Assembly: GCA_019247305.1 (NCBI GenBank)
Contig: JAFAPC010000166.1
Span: forward strand, 1 to 40,076
Direction of reading: 5' to 3'
Length of the DNA: 40,076 nt
DNA from: Pseudonocardiales bacterium
GTDB lineage: Bacteria; Actinomycetota; Actinomycetes; Mycobacteriales; Pseudonocardiaceae
This document shows positions 1 through 9,476 of this stretch, in pieces (within the stretch, counting starts at the first letter, position 1; every line of letters starts with the position of its first letter). The notes under the pieces were generated by a model. The model was not told where the DNA came from. It made no database searches and saw only the letters and a list, made by a program, of their open reading frames with translations. Position numbers and translations under genes: made by a program.

Positions 1-29
1 TCGGTGACAACAGCGCTGCCCAGCGGCAG

Positions 30-3000
30 TCAGCCCTCCGATCCGTCCGCTGCACCATGAGCCGGGCCGCCGGGCCTGGGAATAGGTCGTTGACCAGGGC
101 TGATGCGCCTCTCGCGGTGGTTTTGCGTCGGATGGACCTGAAACCCCAAGTAGCGCCGATTGGTCGGCGTGGGCGGCACCGGCCCGATGTCATGATCACT
201 GGCTCGTCGTTCGGGCTCGATTGAGTCTTCGGGGATCTTCTCGGGCGCGAGGTCAGTTTCACGCTGCTGTAGCGCCGCATTCGGGATAACCAGGAGTGTC
301 GTGTCCCTGATCTGGCCGAACCGCGCATCACCTCCGGGAAGCACGAGCCCCCGATACTGCCCGCTGTTTTCCTCATAAGCGTCAGCTAATGCGAAGCCCT
401 CCTGCTCCCATGTGATGGACGAGAGAACACCGGCAACCCCCTCGTCGAGTACGGAGCGGTCCCGCAATCTGGTCAGGTACGGGTAGCGGCAGTAGTACGA
501 CCACAGTTCGCCGACCGACACATGGCCGCAGACCCAGACCGCGCGCAGGCTGGTATCTAGCTCGAGGCGGATCGATCGCGCGGCCACCTCGCCAGTGAGC
601 TGCCCAATGCGGCGCAGCTTCTCGGTCACCCGGTCGGCAAGCCGTTCACCGGGTCCATCCGCCTTCTCGACGGTGAGCACCGGAGGCCGGGCCGGGTCAG
701 GTTGATCTGGGACGAGCGCCCAATGGTATGTCTGCGCAATGCGCGAGGTGACCGCCTCGTCCGTGCGGTCATAATTCGTCGCCGCCTGCCTGGCCTGTTG
801 AGGCGGCAGGTTGAGCTCGTCCACGTGATCGGCGATCCAGCGCCAGGCGAGGTTCGCCCGGACGGCCTCGTCGAGTTCGGCGATACGTCTGCCGTCGGCA
901 GCCAGAAAGACGATCATATTGCGATTGGTGCGCTGCGCCGGGCCGCGCCGTTCTAAGGTGTCCCGGGCGAAACGGAGCGCCGCTGAGTCTTCGTCACCCC
1001 GGCTGTGCGGATGGCGTGGGTGCACGATGATAAGTCGGACTTCCTCGCCGTCGGGGATCTCAGCCGTCGAATCGGGAGCGATGTGCACGGCACCGAAGCC
1101 GCCCCGCGTGCGCTGCTCGGTGGCGCGCATCCGCCTGACGATCTCGACCCAGACCTCTTCGGGCTTCTCCCGCAGACCGTCCGCGTAGTCGGCTGCCGTC
1201 CGCGTGACCGAGCGCTGCGTGTCGTACCAGTATCGGCTGCCCTCAACGTAGAGATATGTGGCCTGCTGACTGAGTAGGTCGAGGGCCGAGCCGAAGTTGC
1301 CCACGGTGTCGCCGGGGATCGCCGCACCGAGCCACATGCGCTGCCGCTCGACGCCGCGGTGTGCGCTGTGCAACGTCGGTGCCGAGCCGATGAATGTCGC
1401 GCGGGCCAGCCGCCGGGTCACGGCCCGCTGCCCGAACGTCGTCCGATCCCGATCGATTCGTGCCGGGGTTGACCCGCTTCCGTCTACATCCGTGTCGATG
1501 ATCGGTTCCCAGGCGTCCGGCAGGTATTGCGTGATCTCGCTGACCACCGTGGGCATATCCAGGGGGATGGTGCCGGGAAGGATCATGGGCGCGGCGTCCT
1601 GCGCGCTCCACAGCGCATGCACGACGGTGCTCATCAGGCGCAGCACACCGCGGGTGCGTTGGAACCGCTCGAGGGTTGACCAATCCTGGTAGAGCCGGTC
1701 GAAGAGCTCCGGGTGGATTGGGTAGGCGCGTTTGATTCGGTTCTCATACGCCGGATCGACGACTTCGCGCGGGAACTCGCCAGGGTGCTTGGCGTAGAAA
1801 TCACGGAACTGGCGTCCGACAGCGCCGATGTCGGCGAGGGCAGCGGCGTTCGGTTCCACGAACAGGCGCCGACGAACGATCTCGAACGACTCCTGAGCGG
1901 TCGCCGGCTGCCACGGCTCGGCAATTCGTCGGACGACGTGTTGCAGGCGCTGCAGTGCCTCCTGCCCGTTGGGGCCGCCAACCTCCAGGCCACTGCCGCC
2001 GGACTCGCCGTCGCGCTCAGGGTCGTGGGAGGCTGGGATCGAGATGATCAGCATTGCGCCGGGTACTGTCTTGACGATCTCCGTGAGTGACTGGGCAAAG
2101 GTGAACTGGGTCTCGAATGTCCCGCCGGGGAGATCCTCGCGACCCCACAGCTGCCGGGCGTACGCAACCCACTCATCGATGAGAATCAGGCATGGTGCGT
2201 AGGACGCGATCAGGTCCTGCAGAGCGGTGCCGGGGTTGGTGGCGGAACGGTCAGCAGCGGCCACGATGTCGTACGCACCGCGGCCGCCGAGTTGCCAGGC
2301 CAGCTCGCCCCACATCGTGTGAACCTTGGTGCCGTCGGGCTTCACGGTCGGGGCGCCGGGCGGCAGATGGGTACCTACCAGAGCCACCCGGCGCACATTC
2401 GCCGGCAGCAGACGTCCAGCGACGAGTTCCTGCACTTCCTGCGGGAATTCCGTCACCGGGCGCCCGGAGAACAAGTGCCAGACGGCGAGCATGCTGTGGG
2501 TCTTGCCACCACCGAAGTTGGTCTGCGTGTTGGTGATCGGCCCGGCGTTCGGGTCGCCTCCGATCCGCTGTACGGCGCGGTCGAGCAGCTTGCGCAGGCC
2601 CTCGGTCAGATAGGTGCGGCGGAAGAACTCCACTGGGTCGACGTACTCTTCGGCCCCTTCGCCACGGGCCACCATATGCAGGTCAGCCGCGAACTCGGAC
2701 GCGGAAAAGTTCCCTGTCGCCACGTCGTCGTGTGGCGGGAGCACCTCGCGCCACGGCTTCAGACCCCGACCGGCGATGTCGAACGAGGTCTCTCGCTGAC
2801 GGACGATCCGCCGCGTCTCGAGCTCGAAACTGGCACGTTGGTGGTCCAGTCGCATGCGACGAACCTCATCGGCTTGGGCGGTCGCGCCCGTTGCGGTGAG
2901 CAGCCGCTCGGCCGTGTCCAGCGTCCGGGAGGTGTCCTCGGCGGGGAATGCCTCGTTGTGCGCCAACCGGTTGCGGGCATCGCGTAGCTCGGTGGCGAAA

Positions 3001-3254
3001 GACTGCTCCACCCGCGATAGGTGGTCCTTGAAGACCCGCCACTCCTCATTGAGCACCCGCAGCAGAAGATGCGGATCGGTACGGGAGAGCTTGCGCGTAG
3101 TGCCGTGGCGGGCCTCGTCGCGCGCGGCTAGCACCTCCAGCCAGTCCGCACCGGCCGCCGCCGCCGACATGTGCTGCTCCACAAACGGACCGATTCCCTC
3201 GGCGAGCAGCTCGAACGCCCGGCCCACGCGGTCGCGGTTACTGATCGCCATCAT
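30..3254 (-). CDS. HEPN (Swt1-type) plus DUF499 ATP-binding protein of an Hma-like defence operon
   Basis: A protein of about 1074 residues. The N-terminal ~130 residues look like a Swt1-type HEPN domain, with an R-x4-H signature near residues 94-99 (RNRLAH), a motif used by HEPN ribonucleases. The rest is a DUF499-type P-loop ATPase: Walker A with GGGKTHS near 248-254 and Walker B LILIDE near 356-361. DUF499 proteins are known partners of DUF1156 methylases and helicases in phage-defence islands (Hma type in PADLOC terms, as I recall it). The ATG start overlaps the stop of the methylase remnant (ATGATG), with a GGGGGA ribosome-binding site just before it, so translation was coupled to the methylase. 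It appears full length and in frame. The actual activity (RNase, DNA translocase or sensor) is inferred. A second ATG three bases on is equally possible. Confidence 0.85.
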   Translation of the reverse strand: MMAISNRDRVGRAFELLAEGIGPFVEQHMSAAAAGADWLEVLAARDEARHGTTRKLSRTDPHLLLRVLNEEWRVFKDHLSRVEQSFATELRDARNRLAHNEAFPAEDTSRTLDTAERLLTATGATAQADEVRRMRLDHQRASFELETRRIVRQRETSFDIAGRGLKPWREVLPPHDDVATGNFSASEFAADLHMVARGEGAEEYVDPVEFFRRTYLTEGLRKLLDRAVQRIGGDPNAGPITNTQTNFGGGKTHSMLAVWHLFSGRPVTEFPQEVQELVAGRLLPANVRRVALVGTHLPPGAPTVKPDGTKVHTMWGELAWQLGGRGAYDIVAAADRSATNPGTALQDLIASYAPCLILIDEWVAYARQLWGREDLPGGTFETQFTFAQSLTEIVKTVPGAMLIISIPASHDPERDGESGGSGLEVGGPNGQEALQRLQHVVRRIAEPWQPATAQESFEIVRRRLFVEPNAAALADIGAVGRQFRDFYAKHPGEFPREVVDPAYENRIKRAYPIHPELFDRLYQDWSTLERFQRTRGVLRLMSTVVHALWSAQDAAPMILPGTIPLDMPTVVSEITQYLPDAWEPIIDTDVDGSGSTPARIDRDRTTFGQRAVTRRLARATFIGSAPTLHSAHRGVERQRMWLGAAIPGDTVGNFGSALDLLSQQATYLYVEGSRYWYDTQRSVTRTAADYADGLREKPEEVWVEIVRRMRATEQRTRGGFGAVHIAPDSTAEIPDGEEVRLIIVHPRHPHSRGDEDSAALRFARDTLERRGPAQRTNRNMIVFLAADGRRIAELDEAVRANLAWRWIADHVDELNLPPQQARQAATNYDRTDEAVTSRIAQTYHWALVPDQPDPARPPVLTVEKADGPGERLADRVTEKLRRIGQLTGEVAARSIRLELDTSLRAVWVCGHVSVGELWSYYCRYPYLTRLRDRSVLDEGVAGVLSSITWEQEGFALADAYEENSGQYRGLVLPGGDARFGQIRDTTLLVIPNAALQQRETDLAPEKIPEDSIEPERRASDHDIGPVPPTPTNRRYLGFQVHPTQNHRERRISPGQRPIPRPGGPAHGAADGSEG

Positions 3255-3704
3255 CGTCCCCCTGCGGTGTCGAAATCGAGGCTCAGTTGGACTGCCGCGC
3301 CGTCAGGCACCTTCCGCGCGGCCAATTCAAGGTCGAGCCACGAGGTGCCGAGGCCATTGAACAACAACGCGGTGCGTGTCCATCTGTTGCGCTCACAGAC
3401 GGAGTAGAGCAGGTAGGTCAGTGGTGTTCTCCCAGACAACGAGCTGCTCGATGAGCTCGAACAGCTCCCGGCGCCGGGTGTCCTGCTCGGCTTCGGTTGG
3501 GTATAGATCGGGACGAGACGACGGGTCATCGACCAACTGTGCGAACAGCACCGCGCGCGCCGTCGCCAACGGCTTACGCGACCACCACAGGTGCAACGTC
3601 GAGGGGTGGCCGTGCCGGATCGACTTCTCCCGCGCTGACTCCCGGTTGATCGCCTCCAGCGGCAGCGCCACCTCGATCAACTTCCGCCGACGGTCCTTTG
3701 TCAT
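3251..3704 (-). pseudogene. DUF1156 DNA methylase reduced to N- and C-terminal ends by internal deletion
   Basis: The first ~95 codons, from ATG at 3704, match the start of DUF1156 adenine-specific methylases ([21 protein letters not shown], then LWWSRKPLA and VVWENTT). Directly after VVWENTT the frame runs into a stop at 3393. In another frame, starting at about 3430, the sequence reads [14 protein letters not shown] and on to a stop at 3251, which resembles the extreme C-terminus of the same family. These proteins are usually 900 residues or more, so roughly 2.4 kb holding the SAM-binding and DPPY catalytic regions is missing. The junction is out of frame. The ribosome-binding site (GAGGAG) and the ATGA coupling to the downstream DUF499 gene are intact. 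The product would be a ~104-residue stub with no methylase activity. Confidence 0.8.
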
Positions 3705-3768
3705 CCCACGCTCTCCTCAATCCACCTAGCTGCACGCGCTGCGCCGGGCCTGCACCGCAGCAGCCGGC

Positions 3769-6700
3769 TCATCGTGGGGGGCCGCCCTGGGCCCAGGTCT
3801 TCGCCCAGTTCAGCGTGAAGCGGGTAACCCGAAAATCCTCGGTGCTCGTGGAATCGAAGGGTCGGGTAACGTAGCAGACGGTATCCCCGGAAGGCCCGTC
3901 CGGATGCACGGATACGAGCGCGAGCCGGTAGTCGTCGCCGAGATTTTTCGCGGTGAGCACCTCGTTGCGGGTGATGACGAAGTCATCAGCGCCTGCAATC
4001 CTGCCCTTTACCTCGAGTCGAAGCGATCGCCGATCCGACGTTTCGGACCTGATGTCGTAGCCGGGATAATTGGGGGGCATCTCGATGGGTTTCCTGCCTA
4101 GAGCGAGCTCGGCCGCGAGTACCGCATCGAGGGCGCGGCGTTCGATCTCTGCGGTTTCACGGGCGTAACCGACCGATGGAGCCGTCCGCCGGCCGAGGAG
4201 TTTGTCGAGGAGTCCCTGCGGGAGCACCAGCGCCCCACCGTCGACCGTCGGCGGCAGCGCAGTGAGCTGGCTGTCCGCCAGCAGCTCGGCTTCGCGGCGT
4301 CGCAGCCGATTCTCCAGGTCGCGAGCCCGCTTGAAGGCCGTCTCCGGCCGGATCTTGAGTTCCCGGCCAGCGGCGGCCTGGTCCAGCAACTCGGCGTGTC
4401 GAGTGTCCCAATAGTTGATCTCTGTGGTCAACCGCTGATGTACTTGCGCGCGGGTACGAGCGACGGCCGGAAGCACGCGCTGCTCTACATCTCGCAGGTG
4501 CTCGCCGAGGGTGTGCTCGATGGCCCAGCCGGTGGCAATGTCCGCGAAGCCGGCGACGAGCCATGGCTGATCGACAGCGCTCGCCACCGCGGCCGCTTCA
4601 TCTGGCTGCGGTCGCTCGTAGTCGAGATAGGGCGCCGGCCCGGCCGCCTTCGTGCCACCGTCCGTGGTCAGCTCGGCGAACTCGAATTGCTTCGAGACCG
4701 ATCGCGGCGGCTGGTGGCCATCAGTGATGACCTGCGTGAGTGCTACGAGGAGTCGCGGCGTCTCGCTCGGGTCGTCGCGGTCGATGAGAACCGTGCCCTG
4801 CTTCAACGTCGAGAGGTGCTGCTCGATTGTCAGGTCGACCACCGCTTCTAACAGCGGGTGGCCTGGCGCGAGTAGGTCTGCACGCGGGCTGCCGACGAGG
4901 CGAACATGGCTGCGGTCGAAAGCGACGCGCTCGTACCGTGTGATCACCGGCGCGCCAGTACCGATCATGCGGTCGCGATCGCGGATGTCGCCGGGAACGT
5001 GCGTAATCTCGTAACGGCCGGTCTCACGGCGCGAGATGCGGCCGCCCAGCCGACCGAACGCGGCAACGAAAAACGCCTCAACATAGTGCGGTTGCAGGCG
5101 TCGGGCCTGGGCTTCCTCCAGCTGGCGACGGATCTGCTCGACATCAGTCGCGGCGAGCACCTCACGGTGCAGCGCCCGCTCGGCGATGAGGTCAGCGAGG
5201 CCGTCCCCGACAGTCTCATCTATGACCGTGCGGAGTCGGGCTTGCACGTCTGGGCGGTCGCCGTAGCGAATCGCCTCGATCAGCAGGGCGCGCAGCGGCT
5301 GGTCCTCAAACGCGTCGCCGAGCACGTCGAAGACCTTGCCTGCGTACGCTCGGCGCTGTTCTTCGATCTTGTCGAGGAGTCGAAGGAACACTTCACCTTC
5401 GCGGGTGCCTTTCGCGACGAGATTCCAGAGATGACAGACCTGGTCCTGCCCGATGCGATGAATCCGGCCAAACCGCTGGTCGATCTTGTTGGGATTCCAT
5501 GGCAAGTCGTAGTTGACCATCAGGTGGGCTCGCTGGAGGTTCAGCCCCTCGCCAGCGGCATCGGTGGCGACGAGCACCCGCACATCAGTGTCCTGAGTGA
5601 ACAACTCACGGGTCGTGCGTCGCTCCTCACGGCCGACGCCACCATGGATATACACGACGGATTCGGGTTGCCCGAGCAATGTACGGATCCGGTCCACGAG
5701 GTAGTTCAGAGTATCGCGGTGCTCGGTGAAGACGATTATCTTTCGGAGGTTGCCCGCGTCGTCGTGGGTAATGTCATGATCGGCGAGCAGCGTGCGGAGC
5801 TCGGACCACTTCCGGTCAGTGCCCGAATGCCGCACCCGGTAGGCCAGCTCTTCGAGATCGGCCAGCACGGCGATTTCAAGGTCCAGCTCGGCAATGGACC
5901 GAGCAGCCGTAGCGGCATCCACGACGTCGTCCTCGAACTGCTCAAGCTCGCCGCTCGGCAGGTCGTCCAGCCGATCGTCGAGGTCCTCAGCCGCCCTGCC
6001 CAACAGCTCGTCCAGGCGTCGGCGCAGCGGCTGCTCCTCGCCCATCTGCCCGTCCGCCGACAGCTGGCGTCGGCGCTTCTCCAGCCGCTTGTGGCGCCGT
6101 TCCAGGCTCCGCAGGATTGCTTCTGGGCTGGATGCCAACCGCCGCTGGAGCACGGTCAGGGCAAAGCCGACTGTGTTGCCGCGGGCGCGGTCCAACCGGT
6201 CGGCCCGATTCATCTCCTCACGGACGTATTGCGTGACCGCGTCATAGAGATCCTGTTCGCCGTCCGACAGTTCATACGGGACGGTGTAGGCCCGGCGCTC
6301 CGGGAACAGCGGCCGCCCGTCCATAGTGAGCAGCTCTTCTTTCACCATCCGACGCATAAGGTCCGCGGACTCGGCAGTGTGCACGCCATCGCGGTACCGG
6401 CCCTCGAAGCGGTCGCTGTCAAGCAGCGCGAGGAAGAGCTGAAAGTCCTCCTGCCGTCCGGCGTGCGGCGTGGCCGTCATCAACAGGAGGTGCCGCGCCA
6501 GCCTCCCCAGGAGCTTCCCGAGCTCGTAACGCTTGGTGGTCTTGAGCTCAGCTCCAAAGTAGTGCGCACTCATCCGGTGCGCCTCGTCAACAACGACGAG
6601 ATCCCAGTCGGAGCGCCCTAATCGTTCGAGCAGGTCCTCAGAGCGGGAGAGCTGGTCCATCCGAGCGATGAGCAGTGGGTGACGATCAAAGACGTTCGCG

Positions 6701-7323
6701 TCAAGTGACGCGTCGATCATTGAGCGGGTGAGAACCTCGTAGCGAAGGCCGAACTTGTCGTACAGCTCCTCCTGCCACTGCTCCACCAGGCTTCCCGGGG
6801 CTACTACCAGGCACCGCGCGAGGTCTCCACGCAACATCAACTCCTTGACGTAGAGGCCAGCCATGATTGTCTTTCCGGCGCCGGGGTCGTCAGCGAGGAG
6901 AAATCGCAACGGTGTGCGTGGTAGGAGCTCGCCATAGACCGCCTTGATTTGATGCGGCAGCGGATCAAGGTCGCTCGACGTCACGGCGAGCATGGGATCG
7001 AACAGGGCGGCATAGCGGATTCGCAGCGCCTCCGCGGCCAGTCTCCAGGACTCCGGGTCGCCGTCGAAGGCCTGTGTCCTTCCCTGCTGTTCGAGTCGGA
7101 CACCCGTCTCTTGATCGCGACCAAGCACTGCCTGGCCCGTCCCGCCATGCTCGTGGCGGTAGGTCACCTCGACGAAGTTCGCTCCGAACCACTTGACCGC
7201 CACGACGTCGACCGGATAATCACCAGCGACGCCAGTGGCACGGGCGCCAGGAACCAACTGCTCAAGCCGTGTTCGGACAGCGTGCTCGCCGGCTGAATCG
7301 TCTGAGCCGGTGGGGTGCTCCAT
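3769..7323 (-). CDS. DrmD-like SNF2-family helicase with C-terminal DUF3883
   Basis: A superfamily 2 helicase of about 1184 residues. Counted from the ATG at 7323: Walker A DDPGAGKT at 145-152, DEAH at 246-249, TATPH at 283-287, and a helicase C-terminal domain with the Snf2-type HRIGQ motif. The C-terminus contains a DUF3883-like segment (LEVKGR, then FVITRNEV), which has a PD-(D/E)XK-like appearance. The start at 7323 is chosen because GGGAG lies about 10 bases upstream; the ATG at 7371 has no such site. The family is shared with DrmD of class 1 DISARM and with Hma-type helicases. DrmA, DrmB (DUF1998) and DrmC are not seen here. It is the second gene of the minus-strand operon and probably moves on or remodels phage DNA together with the ATPase; that role is inferred. 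Confidence 0.88.
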   Translation of the reverse strand: MEHPTGSDDSAGEHAVRTRLEQLVPGARATGVAGDYPVDVVAVKWFGANFVEVTYRHEHGGTGQAVLGRDQETGVRLEQQGRTQAFDGDPESWRLAAEALRIRYAALFDPMLAVTSSDLDPLPHQIKAVYGELLPRTPLRFLLADDPGAGKTIMAGLYVKELMLRGDLARCLVVAPGSLVEQWQEELYDKFGLRYEVLTRSMIDASLDANVFDRHPLLIARMDQLSRSEDLLERLGRSDWDLVVVDEAHRMSAHYFGAELKTTKRYELGKLLGRLARHLLLMTATPHAGRQEDFQLFLALLDSDRFEGRYRDGVHTAESADLMRRMVKEELLTMDGRPLFPERRAYTVPYELSDGEQDLYDAVTQYVREEMNRADRLDRARGNTVGFALTVLQRRLASSPEAILRSLERRHKRLEKRRRQLSADGQMGEEQPLRRRLDELLGRAAEDLDDRLDDLPSGELEQFEDDVVDAATAARSIAELDLEIAVLADLEELAYRVRHSGTDRKWSELRTLLADHDITHDDAGNLRKIIVFTEHRDTLNYLVDRIRTLLGQPESVVYIHGGVGREERRTTRELFTQDTDVRVLVATDAAGEGLNLQRAHLMVNYDLPWNPNKIDQRFGRIHRIGQDQVCHLWNLVAKGTREGEVFLRLLDKIEEQRRAYAGKVFDVLGDAFEDQPLRALLIEAIRYGDRPDVQARLRTVIDETVGDGLADLIAERALHREVLAATDVEQIRRQLEEAQARRLQPHYVEAFFVAAFGRLGGRISRRETGRYEITHVPGDIRDRDRMIGTGAPVITRYERVAFDRSHVRLVGSPRADLLAPGHPLLEAVVDLTIEQHLSTLKQGTVLIDRDDPSETPRLLVALTQVITDGHQPPRSVSKQFEFAELTTDGGTKAAGPAPYLDYERPQPDEAAAVASAVDQPWLVAGFADIATGWAIEHTLGEHLRDVEQRVLPAVARTRAQVHQRLTTEINYWDTRHAELLDQAAAGRELKIRPETAFKRARDLENRLRRREAELLADSQLTALPPTVDGGALVLPQGLLDKLLGRRTAPSVGYARETAEIERRALDAVLAAELALGRKPIEMPPNYPGYDIRSETSDRRSLRLEVKGRIAGADDFVITRNEVLTAKNLGDDYRLALVSVHPDGPSGDTVCYVTRPFDSTSTEDFRVTRFTLNWAKTWAQGGPPR

Positions 7324-7512
7324 AGCTAGTGTCTCCCGGATCGTGGTTCCAGTTACCCAAGTACCTGTCAATGTCTCAAACGTCCCGATCAGTTACCGCA
7401 GCGGGAGCTGCATCTAGCCTTGGGCACGCCCACTGCGGCGATTCAATCGGTACAGCGGCAACTGGACTGCGGCACGGGGCGTCCACCTGCGTGGCCGGAT
7501 GGTCGGAGTCGG

Positions 7513-8664
7513 TCAAGTGCCCGGACTCGGGCCCCGGGGCAGGGTGAGGACGACCTCAGCGTCGCTGATGGAGATGCCCAGGCTAGTGCCATGCGCCTGA
7601 CGGAGCAGTCGAGCGATGCGTCGTATTCCAGTACCGGCGCGGGTGGCGAGTTCGGCCGCCACGACCCTGCTGTAGATATGTGGATTGCGGGTAACGTGCA
7701 CGCCGGCCCGCATCGCCTCGGCGTCCACGCTGTTCGGCGGACGCCCAGGAGATCTCACCTCGACCCGGTCGGAGAGCACGAATACCCGGGTCGGACCAGC
7801 GATCGTGTAGTCGCGGTGCACCAACGCGTTCACCACCGCCTCGCGCAGCGCCGCCGGCGGAATCTCTTCGCGTTTCTCCTTCTCGAACCCGACGATCTCG
7901 TGCCCGGTCCTGAGGTGAAGCCGCAAGAACGTCTCGATCTGGGCGATGACGCTGAGCAGCGGACCGGACAAGTCCTTGCGATCCACGAAGTTGTCCCCGA
8001 TGTCGTCGCCGGCCAGTGCGCCGACGACGACGCGGGATGATTCCAGCTCGGCTTGCGGATTTCGACCGAATACCACGAGCCCGCCCACCGTGGGGAAGGA
8101 GCCGTCGTACATGCGCCAGGCACGCAACAGTCGCACTAGATCGCCATCGAGATCTACCTGGTTGGTGTCAACGAGGTATCGGGTGACCGCGTCAAGGTCC
8201 AGGTCGGCCAGCGCGAGTCGCGGGAGCGGTTGTTCGTCGTAGAACAGCGAATGCGCCGCTTGAAAGAGCCTCAGCAACTCTTCTCGACTGGCCCGACGGC
8301 ACCGTGCCCCCGATCGAATATAGTAACGACCCTCGCGAGTGGAATAGGGTCGTTGATCACCTTTCGGGATATTGAGTACAACGACGTCCTTACCGTCCAG
8401 CTTGACGACTTCCGGCACGACTGTCAACGATGGGGAACAGTTCTGGAATGCGACGTCATCCACCCTCAAGAGCAGCCGATCGGTATCAGGGACGCCGACC
8501 ACGCTGCGGTCCTTGGCAACGCCAATCACCAACTGCCCGCCGTCACTATTAGCGAAGCACACGAGGTCCTTGGCCAGCTCGCTGTTGCTGTCGACGGATT
8601 CTTTGAAGTCGGTATGCGGGTCCTCCCAGCGGAGGATGCGATCACGTAGCTCGTCAGGTGTCAC
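7513..8664 (-). CDS. AlbA_2 (Schlafen-like) and HATPase_c_4 protein, putative regulator or defence accessory
   Basis: 383 residues from a GTG start. The N-terminal ~130 residues read as the Schlafen AlbA_2 domain (DFKES, then ELAKDLVCFANSDGGQLVIGV and YYIRSGA). The C-terminal part contains a GHKL-type HATPase_c_4 region (EIPPAALREAVVNALVHRDY, then RVEVRSPGRPP and GTGIRRI). Such proteins are often annotated as ATP-binding transcriptional regulators and are common in defence islands. It lies 189 bp upstream of the helicase on the same strand, so it may be the first gene of the defence operon or its regulator. No strong ribosome-binding site is visible before the GTG. Confidence 0.8.
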   Translation of the reverse strand: MTPDELRDRILRWEDPHTDFKESVDSNSELAKDLVCFANSDGGQLVIGVAKDRSVVGVPDTDRLLLRVDDVAFQNCSPSLTVVPEVVKLDGKDVVVLNIPKGDQRPYSTREGRYYIRSGARCRRASREELLRLFQAAHSLFYDEQPLPRLALADLDLDAVTRYLVDTNQVDLDGDLVRLLRAWRMYDGSFPTVGGLVVFGRNPQAELESSRVVVGALAGDDIGDNFVDRKDLSGPLLSVIAQIETFLRLHLRTGHEIVGFEKEKREEIPPAALREAVVNALVHRDYTIAGPTRVFVLSDRVEVRSPGRPPNSVDAEAMRAGVHVTRNPHIYSRVVAAELATRAGTGIRRIARLLRQAHGTSLGISISDAEVVLTLPRGPSPGT

Positions 8665-8794
8665 CTAAGACCGCCCTACTTCTCCGCGCGAAGCGCGGGA
8701 ACGTGTGGCCCTGAAGGGCGACTCCACCAGCAAGGTCACCGGAACATCCTTGCCGATGCGGCCGGCACCCGGGCCTCTGACATGCCCGCGTACG

Positions 8795-9394
8795 TCACGG
8801 TCGCACGAGTGGTGTGCGGCAGACGTAGGTGATCGCGGGAGGAAAATTGCGTAGCACCGCTCGGGTCGGCAGTACCTCGTCGAACCGGGCAGCCAGCGCA
8901 GCACGGAACTGGCGAGCCTGCGGCAGGGCAAGAGCATGGGCGTAAGCAAACGTCGTGAAGACTCCTTCCGCGCCCAGCACGCGCGTAATGACGCCGAGCA
9001 ACTCGCTCTGCTCCTGGTCGGAGAAGTTGGCCCAGGGCAGACCGCACACGATGGTGTCCACCGTGGTCAGGCCGCGCTGCTCCAAGTGCAACCGCAGCCT
9101 TCTCGCGTCATCTGCGATCACTTGGACACCGGACGACTGCCGTTTCAGCTCCATCGCGAGCTGAGGATCGCGCTCGAACGCAAGGAATGTCGATTGAGGC
9201 GAACGTCGACGTTCGATCCGTGCCGTAACCACCCCGGTACCCGCGCCAAGTTCGACGATCACCGCATCGTCGCTGCGGGGCACAACCGCAGCGAGCCGGT
9301 CACCCAGCACGGACGAACTGGGCGCAATAGCGCCCACCTCCCGCGGCGCTCGCAGCAGCGCCTGAGCGAACAACAACAAACTCCGACCGGACAT
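8795..9394 (-). CDS. Class I SAM-dependent methyltransferase, PmtA-like
   Basis: About 199 residues from ATG 9394. The N-terminus (LLFAQALLRAPREVGAIAPSSS) is typical of phospholipid N-methyltransferase (PmtA-like) and rRNA-adenine-dimethylase-like folds. The SAM-binding loop is VELGAGTGVVT and motif II is FLAFERDP. A CGLPWANF segment takes the place of the NPPY-type catalytic loop. An open frame continues upstream to 9526 but would overlap the divergent gene at 9477, so the internal ATG is preferred. No clear ribosome-binding site precedes it. The substrate is unknown; phosphatidylethanolamine is one possibility from the family. Confidence 0.75.
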   Translation of the reverse strand: MSGRSLLLFAQALLRAPREVGAIAPSSSVLGDRLAAVVPRSDDAVIVELGAGTGVVTARIERRRSPQSTFLAFERDPQLAMELKRQSSGVQVIADDARRLRLHLEQRGLTTVDTIVCGLPWANFSDQEQSELLGVITRVLGAEGVFTTFAYAHALALPQARQFRAALAARFDEVLPTRAVLRNFPPAITYVCRTPLVRP

Positions 9395-9476
9395 GAACAC
9401 AGTGTGACACCCGCCCGCCGTCCACTTGTCGCCGTGAGCTGCCATGCTGGGCATGTGCCGGGGGAAGGAGTGATGC

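Noticed and set aside
4906..6621. Plus-strand open frame of 571 codons inside the helicase gene
   Set aside because: It is the antisense shadow of the SNF2 helicase, whose motifs are unambiguous. High GC content produces such frames.
30..8664. Classification of the first operon as DISARM
   Set aside because: The helicase is DrmD-like, but no DrmA, DrmB (DUF1998) or DrmC phospholipase gene is present, while a DUF499 ATPase is. The Hma type fits better.
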